Positions 1 through 11,375 of a stretch of DNA of 64,000 bases are shown one piece after another. The notes beneath the pieces were generated by a model, which worked only from the letters and a program-made list of their open reading frames with translations, was not told the DNA's origin and ran no database searches. A program made the translations under genes and the position numbers. Every line of letters begins with the position of its first letter. Within the stretch, counting starts at the first letter, position 1. The DNA lies in the NCBI GenBank assembly GCA_947179155.2, contig OX359287.1, positions 1,537,001-1,601,000 of the forward strand, written 5' to 3'. The stretch is from Hedera helix. Taxonomy: Eukaryota > Streptophyta > Magnoliopsida > Apiales > Araliaceae.

Positions 1-253
1 CATCTCGACACCTATAAATATAAACGGAAATGCATTTATATTCATATGCTAAAACACAGTGCCTAGCACTTTTACATCATAAGCATACTGCTATAAACGC
101 TGCTAACCCCGATAGTTAAAACAAAAGACGGGATCTAACATATCCCACAACTTCATAGAGTTGGGATTTACAACATACTAACCCTCTATCAAAACAAAAG
201 TTGGGTTTCTACTGCATCTATGTACGTACAACATAATAAAAGAAATAATACAA
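1..253 (-). other. Internal spacer of left Tekay-like element
   Basis: Non-coding stretch between the extra ORF at 254-1015 and the gag-pol expected beyond the left edge. It matches the spacer at about 46620-46870 of the second element of the same type, including the phrase with agcatactgctataaa and the shared gagttgggattta block. No gene of its own is seen. Confidence 0.6.
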
Positions 254-1015
254 CTAACGGTGCATCCCTCGACGAACCGCATCGTAGTACTCCTCATCTC
301 CAATAGCCCTGACCACATCCCTACTGATGGTGTGCAAGGTCTGGCCCTCCTCGGCAGGGTAGTAGTGCACCCTACTCTGGATCCTACCAACTGATGAGCG
401 ATAGACGTAACTGAGTCTATCTATCCTCACCTTCTTCTCCCTAACCTCCTCCTCCAGCTCCATCATCTGCCCGTGAGCTGCATCACGCTGAAACTCCATA
501 TCTAACCTCGCCTCAACGGCCTGCTGCATCTGGCCCCTTATGGCCTCCCTCTCTGCCTGTGTCTGCTGAATCTTCAGCTCAGCGGCTACCAACTTGGCCT
601 CCATCTCGGCCATCCTCGCCTTCAGCTCTATGTTCTCGCCGGAGAACATATAAGTTGTATCTCTGTACTGCTGCTCTGTCTGCTGGTGGATCTGGTTCTG
701 CTCCTCCAAGTGCTGAACCCTCTCCTCTAGCTCATCGTTAGCCGTAGTGAGAGTATCGATAATGTCACTGGCGACAGTGCCCATGCCATCAACATACTCA
801 GCTGGCTCCTCATCCTCATCATCATCAGTATCGGCCTCCTCTTCACTGTACTGCCCCATAACTCCGCCCCAGACAGCGTCGTCTCTATCTCCCCCCTCGG
901 GATCTGACTCTGACTCCTCGACCGGTGCAGCCACCCGTGGCTGTGCGGTATCCATATGGATATCCGTATAGATCACCTCATCTACCGCAGTACTCGACTG
1001 GCCTATCTCCGTCAT
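254..1015 (-). CDS. Extra coiled-coil ORF of a Tekay-like retrotransposon, upstream of gag
   Basis: A 253-residue acidic protein of unknown function. The start is taken at the MTEIGQSS methionine (1013-1015). Further ATGs lie in frame upstream, but similarity to the homologue at 46881-47738 begins here, and a TAG resembling a 3' splice acceptor directly precedes the ATG. Residues about 25-80 are rich in D and E; residues about 85-200 are Q/E/R/A-rich with heptad character, consistent with a long coiled coil. The C-terminus is the best conserved part (SRVHYYPAEEGQ, then IGDEEY). It is the first ORF inside the 5' LTR. Extra ORFs between 5' LTR and gag are known in plant gypsy elements; no catalytic motif is visible. 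Confidence 0.75.
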   Translation of the reverse strand: MTEIGQSSTAVDEVIYTDIHMDTAQPRVAAPVEESESDPEGGDRDDAVWGGVMGQYSEEEADTDDDEDEEPAEYVDGMGTVASDIIDTLTTANDELEERVQHLEEQNQIHQQTEQQYRDTTYMFSGENIELKARMAEMEAKLVAAELKIQQTQAEREAIRGQMQQAVEARLDMEFQRDAAHGQMMELEEEVREKKVRIDRLSYVYRSSVGRIQSRVHYYPAEEGQTLHTISRDVVRAIGDEEYYDAVRRGMHR

Positions 1016-1242
1016 CCTACAATAACATAAATAACACATGTTAGTACAGTAATAAAATATATTCATTGATGAAATGAAATGATATTTTATCATGTACATC
1101 TCGGCTCGATGGATTTTCTCAATCCATCTCCAAAAATACACATCATGATGAATCTCCCCGATTCATCTCCTAACGCACTCGATAAGAGTTTAGTACTAAG
1201 GTTATAACCTAGGTTTCGCAATCCTAGCGTTTCTAACCTACA

Positions 1243-1254
1243 GCTCTGATACCA
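1243..1254 (-). promoter_or_regulatory. Primer binding site, initiator tRNA-Met type
   Basis: The minus strand reads TGGTATCAGAGC, the usual plant retrotransposon PBS complementary to the 3' end of initiator tRNA-Met. It lies three bases inside the LTR boundary at 1258 and fixes the element as minus-strand, with this LTR as its 5' LTR. Confidence 0.9.
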
Positions 1255-2439
1255 ACCTGTGACGACCCCAAATCCGGGTTCTTTAACCTCGGGTTTGGTT
1301 CTCACTGTACAATACTTAACCATAATGAAATACATAAATTGTATTCAACTTCGCGGAATAATACAAAAGGTTCCTTAATCAAAAGGCTACAACTTCCCAA
1401 GGTCTATTACCTTAATCTTAAACATTACATATCTTAAGGGAAATACAAAAGATTTACAACAGTAATTACATAACAGTAATATAAACTAGCATGCAATTAC
1501 TAAAACTAAGCATTCGCTTTCCCCTTGCCTTTGTCCGATTTAGAGCTTTCGGGAATGGCTGAAATATAGTCATGATATAGCAAGAATGAGCAACTAAATG
1601 GCTCAGCAAGTTTATAAACAACAATCATACGATATATCATGATGAAGGGAAATAACTTCAAGGTTTCAACAATAGCAATTGTGAAAGATAACAAGAATCA
1701 ATGTTCAATAAAAGAAGGAATTGACTCTTTACTGCTGAGTGGTCTTTAATGACCCTGAACTGCTACTAAGGTAGAACAGACATACAATGTCTGACTCCTT
1801 GTTAAAAATAACGGGACACTTGAGGGGATCAGTCCTCTCATGTCCTATGTATATGCATCACATTTAGTTTTCTTGCGCGCTGTCGGGTCTCCGACAAATA
1901 AAAATCCCCTTTAACTAGGGTTGTTCTATCTCAGTCTTACTGTAAGAATCCGCACCAGCCAATGGTTTGGATAAGCTTTTATAATATTCAACTAAATGAA
2001 TTTAACATGCATTTGTCTAGCCGAAACAATTAGCTTAGACGTTCTTAAACAGTTTGCAAAAGCACTATGTGGGAATACAATAATCAATAACGATGTGAAG
2101 TAATTTTCGATAATTAATTCACTTAAAGGTCTGTCAAATATCTACGAGTGTAGATACTTGCTCAACAATAATTGAATTGCTCAAAATAATTAAAGTTGAA
2201 TAATAATTGCAACAATAAGTACAAGTTAAGGGTAGAAGACTTGCCTCGTGCGTCGTTTACTGCTAACCAACTTAATTTAACAATCCTTGAACAGACCTAA
2301 TAATTAAATCAGTTGGATCTTAAATTAGTATCATATACCTGTAAGTATAATGACCTTTATAAACCTTACGAACCACATAATTATATAATTATGGGTATAT
2401 AAACACATAGGAAACATTGTCATTAATTACTTGATAATA

Positions 2440-3150
2440 TTTCAAATACAAGGAACCTATATTAATTATTTAATATAGTTCATACACTTATATAATATTA
2501 TTAACAATTTAATAATATTTTATTAGTCTTGTAGTATTATTAATCGTTTAATAATACATTATTAGTCTTCTAATATTATTAATCTTTTAATAATATTTTA
2601 TCAATCACTTAACATTATTAATCCATTAATAACATTTTATTGTCCTTATAATATTATTAATTATTTAATAATATTTTATCATCCTTATAATATTATTAAT
2701 CATTTAATAATATTTTATTCACCTCATAATATTATTAATCCTTTAATAATATTTTATTTATTATTTAATATTATTAACTATTTAATAACATTTTAAATCA
2801 TTATCTAATATTATTAATTATTTAATAATATTTTATTAATTATCTAATATTATTAATCATTTAATAATATTTTATTACCTCATTAATATTATTAACCATT
2901 TAATAATATTTTAAACATTATCTAATATTATTAATCATTTAGTAAAATTTTATTTATTATCTAATATTATTAATCATTTAATAATATTTTATTCATTATC
3001 TAATATTATTAATCATTAAATAATATTTTATTCATTTACTAATATTACTCATTTAATAATATTTTAATCTCTTACTAATATTATCAATCATTTCATAATA
3101 TTTGATTACTTATTAATATTATTAACCATGTAGTAATATTTTAATACTCT
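2440..3150. repeat. Tandem array of AT hairpin units, about 39-bp period
   Basis: About 16 imperfect units, each holding AATATTATTAA, a 4-6 base loop and the reverse complement TTAATAATATT, followed by a variable 8-12 base linker. Every unit can fold into an 11-bp stem. The array lies wholly within the LTR. Confidence 0.85.
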
Positions 3151-3309
3151 TTAAATAATACCAAAAGTTAACTTTTAAATTGGGTTAATCTTAGTATTTA
3201 ATTTAAACATTTAGATAGCATTGATTTACAAATAGACTCCATATAAATTTGTTTAATACCCAAATATATTCATTTTACACCTATTTCAACTTAATTTTTC
3301 AAAGAAAAC

Positions 3310-3442
3310 TCGACCCGGATCGACCCGACTCGACCCGGACCGACCCGACCCGACCCGACCCTACCCGGAGCACCAAAAATCTGCTTAGCAGATTGTTCTG
3401 ACGCAGCTGCGTCACTCCTGACGCGGCTGCGTCAGCCGTTTT
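3310..3442. repeat. GC-rich island: GACCCG run plus TGACGC/GCGTCA palindromes
   Basis: Inside an otherwise AT-rich LTR, 3310-3368 is a run of CGACCCG-type repeats. Then 3380-3440 carries CTGCTTAGCAG and two copies of a palindromic block, TGACGCAGCTGCGTCA and TGACGCGGCTGCGTCA. The CpG density contrasts sharply with the flanks. Confidence 0.8.
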
Positions 3443-4235
3443 ATCCGAAAGTCAACTGTTTGACTGTTCGACCCTCCGACGCTCCGACAGCCATAACTTC
3501 TTCATACGAAAACATTTTGGGGTGATTCTTGAGTCCATTCTCATCAGAATTTCCCCCTCTACAATTTCTATTTAGACCACAAATCCAAAATCGAAACGTA
3601 ACTAGACTCAAAATGGCTCACAATGCAACATAGGGTTTTAAAATCAACATCCTTTGCGGTAAAAGCCATAACTTCTTTGTTATTCATTATTTTTGAAAAG
3701 TTCAAAAAGGTTTTATCTTTAAAACTCATAGATCTAGCTTTCTAGCCATAAAAATCCACTTTCCAATTTGTACATTTCAAAATACAACCATAAACCTAGC
3801 ATGCATAGTTAGGGTTTACCGGTAAAATTGTGTTATGAACTTTTCTACCATTTTTATGTATTTCTAACATACCAAAACATTTTATAAACACATAGATCTA
3901 TGAATATACATATATTACATAGTTAAATACTTCTAGATCATCAAAACGAGTTTTGATCGGTTAAAAATTAATTTTAACCGATCAAAAGCTTTCTAGACTA
4001 CAAAAATGAAATAAGATGAAGTTGAGAGCACTTTTAAACCTTGAGGTCTTGGATGCTCTTCTTCTCCTTCTACCAAAGTAAGTTGTGTAGCTTGAGGACA
4101 TCCACCAAGACCTTCCTTAGCTTTTTCTCTCAACACTTAGGTGTTTTGCTCTCAAATGCTCTCAAATGCTCTCTCTCTTTTTCTTTCTAGCAACTTCAAA
4201 TGAACTAGCAAACATTGAACAAGTGTGGAGTGTTT

Positions 4236-4244
4236 CTTTTATAG
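4236..4244 (-). promoter_or_regulatory. TATA-like box in LTR
   Basis: The minus strand reads CTATAAAAG, downstream of the U3-like part when read in element orientation. It is the best TATA candidate in this LTR and is inferred to be the element promoter. Confidence 0.5.
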
Positions 4245-4501
4245 CCAACCACTAACACACCATTAACTCACTAATTCACCCATGTTGGTCAATTTAATTG
4301 CTAATCATGCTTACTATTTGATTGAATGACCATTTGATTGACTCATGGAATGACTAGGGTTGTTCAACCACTATATGACATGGATGGATTTCCAAGCAAT
4401 CTAAGAAGTCAAGTTATCCATGTGGGGCCCCCAAGAATTCAGCAAATTGGATTATCCAAGCCATTTTTCCTTTATTTTTAATGCAAAAATGTGCATATAT
4501 A

Positions 4502-4505
4502 CATC

Positions 4506-4545
<40 letters not shown>

Positions 4546-4546
4546 T
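4502..4546. repeat. AT microsatellite
   Basis: Near-perfect run of alternating A and T with two interruptions (tac, tat). Confidence 0.85.
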
Positions 4547-4984
4547 TGACCAAAGTTTGACCCTTAATGGACTTCACATTGGGCTTGGGAATAACTTCTA
4601 TTGGGCTCATTTAATTAAATTGTTTGGGCTCAATTTAAATACCACATTGGGCTAGCATTTAAATAACTATGCTACATTTAATTAAATCAAGCATTGGGCT
4701 TGTTTAATTAATTACATGGGCTAGTAATTAAATTAATTACATGGGCTACTAGGTTAATATCTTTAACCTAGTTTATCAACTCATTTGGATTTAAAATATA
4801 ATCCAATTAGATTTGCTTTAATTAATTATACACTTTGCTTTAATTCTTTAAATAAATATACAAGCACATAAGTACATTTATTTAATTATCTAATGCACAA
4901 TTAATTAATGAGAAAAATTTAAATTCATTGCTAAATATTTATTAAGTATATTTACAATGACTAATGAAATTCGTGGTCATTACA

Positions 4985-6342
4985 TGTAACATAATTAAAA
5001 ATATAAAGAATATTTTTGTAAATATATTTAAATTTATTTTAGAACAAGAAGGTGGTTAATTATTAAAATATTATATATGATTTAAATATGTATAACTTTA
5101 GGTAGAATTTTGTTAAGAATGAAAGGATTTCAAATTCGCCTAAGAGAAAGAAAATGTGTAAAACTTAATCAATTAATTAACTATTTATTTATACATTTAT
5201 TTTGTTTAATTAGTTTCGACGGAGGAAATTTAACGAGTCGTTTTGGAATATAATTTCGGATATTACATTGCTTAATCCAGGTACGGATTCCGTACTCCTT
5301 CAGCGATATTTCTTTAATTTTAAGTTTATTCGTTTTGTCTCGCGATTAGAATTCAAGTACTATTTCAATATATTATTTATAGTCAAATGCTTATGATAGA
5401 ATTATTTGCTTTTAGATATTCGAAATTCATAACTTGTACTCTTTGGACATAGAGAGCATATCTAGTATTTATTCTGATTCTGTAGAACATGCTAATATAT
5501 TTTGAGGACTTTGTGTTGATTCGTTTCGGTTTAAAATGTGCATATTAGAACCCATTTTGTTTGTATTATGTTGCATATATTGTGACATGATATTTTTGTT
5601 AGAATGTACCATAGGGTATACCTGAGATATTACCACATGTGGGGTACCACAGGCATGTCCTCTTGACACCGAGGCATGACACTTCCGTGGCGGTGTGATT
5701 AGTCAACGACGTCTCCATTTTGTGAGCTCCGATGGGAGTTAGTCAAGTAGTATTTTGTTGTGGGAGGCGTATAGGTCGACCCTAGTTTTCTGTTCTGTTC
5801 TGTTCTGCGATTTGGTGTTGTTTGTGTCGAACATACCTTCCGATTTTGCATACATTTGGATCTGCAGTCCAATGTGTGTCTGCCTGTATGACAGTATTTT
5901 GACTTGTCTTTGTGACAAGGTATATTTTTGTTCTATTCTGACCTTGGTATGAAATGACCCCAACCATTTGATTCAGCCTATTATGTTATTTAGATTAGTT
6001 CAGTTCAGTTAGTTTTGTTATTTATTTTAATTCTTATTTTCTTGCACTCTATATCCGTACTGGGCATTTGGCTCATGTTGTGTTTTTCTTCCAATAGGTA
6101 ATCAGGGGGAACAAGGGCAAGTGTGAAGAGAGCTTCCTTTATGTAAATAGTTTAGATATTTTGTGTAGGATTTGATATTTTAGTTTCTAAGTATTGTAGT
6201 AATACTCAGACCGTGTTTTAGCCAGTTGGCAATTATCTATTTAGATTATTCAGTTTCATATTCAAGTTTTGGATATCAATTTATTAGTTTTGTTATGTTC
6301 TGTGCGTAACCTCTCTTTCCAGTTCGGGAAGGGGGTGTTACA
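4985..6342 (+). mobile_element. Truncated LTR sequence(s), gypsy type
   Basis: No protein-coding gene. The first ~285 bases, up to ...CGGATATTACA at about 5270, resemble the end of a minus-strand Tekay-like LTR. The rest reads like the 3' half of a plus-strand gypsy LTR, with an actgggcatttggctca block near 6059 and a terminal GGGGGTGTTACA at 6342. The left element appears to have inserted here. Boundaries and number of pieces are inferred. Short ORFs at 5469-5967 on both strands have no family signature. Confidence 0.45.
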
Positions 6343-6354
6343 ACGCCAGATCAT

Positions 6355-7413
6355 TGGTGTGATGTCGCAAGCACCCAAAAATAAAATCTTACTTTGGAAA
6401 AAATATTAATATAGTAGTGTAAGCAAGAGTCGATCCCACAGAGAATGATTATTTAATTTTTATGTTTTGCAAACAAAAATTGGGGGATTTTTAATTAAAG
6501 AAATAAATTAAATTAAATTAACTAAAATAAATATGCATGAAATAAATAAGAAGAAAAAGCCTTGGTTTAAGTTAATATCCACCATCAAGAATTTACAACT
6601 GATCACTGATGCAAAAATAAATCAATTAATATTTTGAAGATTCACCGTAGAAAGAACTACTCGCAGGTGGAATAATTTTTCTCCTCTCTCCTTAATTTCA
6701 GATAAGTAGAGCCACTTGGTCTAAATACCCTTACTAATAAACAACCTCCGGCACTTACTAAAGATATAATTTAATAGCAGCATAAAGAATTAGAGAGATC
6801 GTTGAACTAAACAACACAAGCCACTTGTTTGCATTTAACTTAGATGAATATTCTTCCTAAGATAAAATAATCTTTTGATCTGCAAAATAATTATTAAACT
6901 TAGTTGTGTCACCAACAGCAGTAGATTAATATGAATAATAAACTAGTAGCGCTCCTAACAATTAAACAAATCAATCATAAAATTAAGCATAGAAGAATAT
7001 TCAATAATCAAAATATAAATTGAACAATTAAAATAAATTAGATCTCACAGCGTATAAATCTTGATAGCTTCAATCACTTAAACCAAGAAAAATAAACTAA
7101 CTGCTCATAATAATAGAGAATACTAAATAATAGAAGAGAGAATTTTTTATTCTAATGAGAGTTGTGTTTTACATTGTGTGTCAAATCCTCTATTTATAGG
7201 CTCCAAAAACCTCATAACTTGTCCAAACCCTAATAGGATTTACAATTAAAAATAAAAGAAAAATAAAATAATTATTATCCTAACCCTAATTGGAATTAAA
7301 ATCCAATTTGGAATCAAAAAGTACCAAAAATTCGCGAATAATTCCGTTTTGGGCCATTTATGCGCTTGCCAAATGCTTCCTTCGTGACAGTGCCCGGTTA
7401 CCAGCCTCGCGAA
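6355..7413 (-). mobile_element. Partial LTR, Athila-type non-autonomous family
   Basis: Begins TGGTGTGATGTCGC, the same start as the LTRs at 25172, 50540, 54765 and 58990, and follows them through the tatccaccatcaagaattt block and the TATA box at 7190-7198 (CTATTTATA on plus). Similarity fades after about 7330, where the 25172 and 50540 copies continue into their GC-rich island. It therefore looks truncated on the right. ACGCCA at 6343-6348 just outside may be a trace of the tRNA-Asp type PBS. Confidence 0.7.
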
Positions 7414-7496
7414 TAATTCAATTTAATCACTTACTGTTTCAGGAAAAATTTATATAAAGAAAAATTAAATTTGTTTTTCATAACTTCGGGGTCTTA
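7414..7496 (-). repeat. Inverted fragment of LTR family X start
   Basis: The reverse complement of this stretch begins TGTAAGACCCCGAAGTTATG and matches the first ~85 bases of the solo LTR at 7574, including the CTGAAACAGTAAGTGATT segment. It forms a large inverted repeat with 7574-7656 across a ~77-bp spacer. Confidence 0.75.
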
Positions 7497-7568
7497 CATA
7501 AATAATTAACTGTAAATAACTATGCATAAATGCATAATAAAGACAAGATATGAGACTAGATATGAACT

Positions 7569-10270
7569 CTACCTGTAAGAACTTGAATTTTATGAAATAC
7601 AAAATTTAATTTTTCTTCATATATATTTTTTTCTGAAACAGTAAGTGATTTAATTGATAAAGTTAAAGGTTAAGGATGTTATGTACAAATTTTATTATGT
7701 CGGACAATATTCGTTTGATCAAGAAATATTCGTTTTGCCGAGGAATATTCGGGTCGTACTACGGCGCCGAAATAACTAATTATTGGTGGACCCCACAACA
7801 GAATATTTGTCGGATATAGAAAACGACAGAAGTAACTTTTTTTAAATAAAAATAGTCAACGGTGTTATCACTCTTAAACTGTTAAAATACCGGTGATAAA
7901 AGAATAGTAGCATACGTTAATTTATGGTATTTTACTGTAGTACACGGTATTCTATAGTAGCACACGGTATTGCACAGTGTCTCATATTATTGATCTGACA
8001 ACGTGGTCATTGCACAATATTTATCAATAATTGTTGTTACACAGTATTTTGCATTATTGATTCAATAATTGTCATAACACTGTATTTCATATCATTGAGT
8101 CAATAATTGTTGGTGCACTGTATTTTAAAATTCTTGAACCAAATAATTGTCACAGTAACAAATATACAGTAATTTATATTATTAAATTAATAATAATATG
8201 TAACGTGTTTCTTACATTATTGTTGAATTATTGTTGTAGCATTATTTTATTATATATGTTGGACCCACAGGAATAAATTTTAAAAAAAAAATTATTAATT
8301 AATTTTTACTATTTGAAATAGTAAACATGTGGGCCCTCTGTGGGGACCACATGAGAAACCAATTCTGAATTTGGTTGCTGGAGGAGTTGGTGGCAGCCGA
8401 CTGTGCTGCCACTTTTGAAAAATAAGGTTGGCGTGCAGCACGCCAGCCATCTACCACTGCACAATGACCTTTTTTATCCTATAAATAGATTGCTTAACTG
8501 AATAGAAAAATTACACCTAAAATATAAAACAAATTTATAAATATTTTATGAGTTTTTTCTGAGAATAATAAGGTTATCTTGAGTGTTTGGAAACCAAAAG
8601 GAGTCCAGGAATTTTTCAAGTAAGTGTTTTATTAAAGTATAGTAATTGCATAAATACCTATTTCATACGGTATTTACAAATCTTCCTTTAAAATACTCTT
8701 CTTTGAGAAGATTTATTTTAAAAAAACTTTCTTTGGAAGATTTATTTTGTAATATTATTTCAAAAATTATTTTTGAAGTTATTATTTTACACTATAAAAA
8801 TTTATATTATATAAATAATTTTGATAGTTCATAATATACGAGTTATCATATACCTTGAAATTTATATGTGGTAATTACTAATTATATTATAAATATATAG
8901 GTTGATCAACCTCATTTTTATCAATATCCAGTCACGTGATAAGGTAAGGGGTATCATTCTTTTTATCATCATAAATGGATATTATTTACTTTCTTATTTG
9001 TAAGGAGTATCATTCTTTACAGCATCATAAATGGTATTATTTTCTTACTTGTAAGGGATACCATCTTTTTCATCTTCCATTATTCAAACTTACTACGGTA
9101 AGAGATATCGTTTCTTTTATACTCTTAAACATACTATAGTAAGTATTGTCCGGTAAAACTTCTGAAATGATTATAATTTTCTTAACAGTTTGTGATTCAT
9201 TTAATATCATTTCAATTGCTTCTTCCAATTTACGTGAACCTTTCTATTGAACTGTAACCGTTATTCTGAACTGTAGATCTTGAATATCATTTTTGAATTT
9301 CATTCCACATCATGTTGACAATTTGGATATTATTTAAATATGCACAAAGTAAAATTATAAACTTTCGATATTTATTGTTTACCCTGTTTCTTCTGTTCAT
9401 TCTTAATATCTCTGTTATTATTCTAATAATCAAGAATCAAATTGTTGTTGATATCTTTGACTTGGGGCACAGATTGGATAAAGATGTTGATAGGTTAAAG
9501 GCGTTGATAGATTAAAGGCGATATATTTGACGATGTGTCTTTTAAGGCACGTTGTGAATGTTCTCTTTGGCCTGGGGCAAAGATGAACTGTTGTTTGGTA
9601 TGATTATGACCAAAGACTGTAGACTGGTATAATCTTGACCGATGATGCTATATTGAATATCTTTGACCCGTAATGCAAAGATAAATTATTGATTTGCATG
9701 ATTATGACTAGGAACTGTGAGTTTGTATTATCATGGTCAGTGGTGTTTCAGATAATAAAAGGTAATGATGTTTTTCCTAAAAAGAAAAGCTATTGGACAT
9801 CATGGTCCATGTGATTTTCCTAATGGTTGTTATTCTGCTGCAGTTATTGATCTGAACCTTGTTTAAAAACTTAATTGCAGTTGTTGAATTAAAACTTGTT
9901 GTTTAAATTATTCTATCAAAAAACTCAACTGTTGAAGGCTAATGATAATTTATTTTCATTATCTTAGTCATGATTTTCTTTACTGGGCTATTTGAGCTCA
10001 CTCTTTCTTTTTGTTCCATTATTTTTCAACAGGAGATGAGAACGTAGCTGGGTCTAACCGGGAGATGGAGTTAGAGTCAGAGTCAGAGGGATAGCTATCG
10101 TAGTCTTCACGTGTTGTAAAATAGTGTGACAATAATAGTAAAGACTTAGTTGTGTATTTTTTTAAATACTGTATTGTGGTACGTTATACGTTGTATTGTA
10201 ATAGTTGTGGTGTATTTTGACAACTCAAGTTTGGGTTGTATGAGCCCAGATTTGGAGGTGTCACACTACC
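7569..10270 (+). mobile_element. Solo LTR, family X, with 5-bp target duplication
   Basis: The LTR spans 7574-10265 (2692 bp), beginning TGTAAGAACTTG and ending GGAGGTGTCACA. It is flanked by CTACC at 7569-7573 and 10266-10270, so it is a complete insertion reduced to one LTR. A second, minus-strand copy starts at 23957. The plus-strand gypsy pattern is visible near 9990, where a ctatttgagctcactc block precedes the end. Small ORFs inside (8646-8834, 9312-9515) have no recognisable domains. Confidence 0.9.
8479..8488 (+). promoter_or_regulatory. TATA box of solo LTR X
   Basis: CTATAAATAG at 8479-8488, about 900 bases into the LTR. It is the clearest core-promoter candidate on the plus strand here. 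Whether it drives flanking transcription cannot be seen. Confidence 0.6.
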
Positions 10271-10596
10271 AAAGATATGAAAGTAAATTATATCTAACAA
10301 CAATATAATTACTCAATTTTAGAGTGGACGGAAAAAAAATAGATAAAAAAATTAATATTATTATTTAACTTCTTTGTTATTAAATTTTTTTAACGAATGC
10401 ATAAAAAAAAATTGACAAAAAAATTGGCCACTTTTGTCAATGTCTTAATTTAATTTTTAAAATTGACAATTGAGTTTAAAATGTCTTAATTTAATTTTAA
10501 AAAATTAATAATAATCTTATATTTTGAAACAGAAAGAGTATTCTTGTATCACGCTTTAATGAAAACAATTGCTTCAATGAATTAAAATAAACTATA

Positions 10597-10600
<4 letters not shown>
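10271..10600. other. AT-rich intergenic sequence
   Basis: No ORF or element signature recognised. It begins just outside the target duplication of the solo LTR and may be an older host or element background. Confidence 0.4.

Positions 10601-10601
<1 letters not shown>

Positions 10602-10689
<88 letters not shown>
10602..10689. repeat. Compound (TG)n(TA)n microsatellite
   Basis: About 17 TG units run directly into about 26 TA units. The apparent minus-strand ORF over it (a YIYIYI/THTHTH translation) is an artefact of the repeat. Confidence 0.95.
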
Positions 10690-10693
<4 letters not shown>

Positions 10694-11199
10694 TTCTTCT
10701 CTTTAACAAAATTAAATAAATGTTATTTTTAAAAATTAGTGTGAAGTTTAATGAATGAGACATTTGATACTATTAATTATGAAATAATTTTTATTTGTGT
10801 AATATTCAAAATTCAAAATCGAGGCTAACATATCTTTATTGTATTAGTTTTATTCACAAACTTGATTGCTATTAAATAATAAAATTTAAAATTTCAATAA
10901 TTCAATTCAATATTAAAACTTAATAAACTAAACAAGTAAACATAAATTTAAGAATTATATTGAATTGAGCTAAATATTACAAATGAATCATCATTCATAT
11001 AATTTGAAGTTGGTACAAGTTCGAAAATTACAATTATAATAAAATTATCCATTTTGATTTGATCTCGTTCACTTCTTGTTGTAATTTGATATTCTACAAC
11101 TTGCATTATGAATACAGTAATTCATTAGAAAAATAAATATATCAATATTCATATAAATATAAATATTAAAATAAAATAATTGTATTTCAAATTTTCCGT
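10690..11199. other. AT-rich intergenic sequence
   Basis: No gene, repeat family or RNA recognised in this stretch. Confidence 0.4.
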
Positions 11200-11375
11200 C
11201 AAGGCCCCGCCTGGTCCAACCTATCCTCGCCTAAATAATACACCGCCTTTATCGCCTAGGCCGCTTAGCCCCGCCTAATTACCTGGAGCGCTTTTTCCCC
11301 TGCCTCGAGCCTAGGTGAGGCGCCGCATGGGGGCCTAGCGCCTAGACAGACGCCTAGGCCGATTTTTAGAACACT
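11200..11375. repeat. GC-rich block with reiterated CCTAGGC/GCCTAGG
   Basis: A block dense in GCCTAGGCC, CGCCTAG and CCCCGCCT inside AT-rich DNA. Several CCTAGG palindromes occur within ~150 bases. I do not assign it to a named element. Confidence 0.6.

Larger units (their letters stand above)
1258..4984 (-). mobile_element. 5' LTR of left Tekay-like element (about 3.7 kb)
   Basis: On the plus strand it begins TGTGACGACCCC next to the PBS and ends GGTCATTACA at 4984, so it has TG...CA ends. It shares its first bases and many internal blocks with the LTRs at 38018 and 47983 (for example the agcaagaatgagcaact block) but is clearly diverged, so it is a separate subfamily. It holds an AT-hairpin array, a GACCCG-rich run, a TGACGC palindromic block and a TATA-like box. 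The 3' LTR lies off the left edge, so no target duplication can be tested. Confidence 0.85.

Noticed and set aside
1016..1141. N-terminal extension of the left coiled-coil ORF
   Set aside because: It is in frame but hydrophobic and not part of the similarity shared with the homologue at 46881-47738. It covers the non-coding leader and a likely splice acceptor.
5739..5967. Overlapping ORFs on both strands of the truncated LTR
   Set aside because: They are short, mutually overlapping, have no motif, and lie in LTR-derived DNA.
10497..10763. 88-residue ORF rich in YI and TH
   Set aside because: It is a translation of the TG/TA microsatellite.
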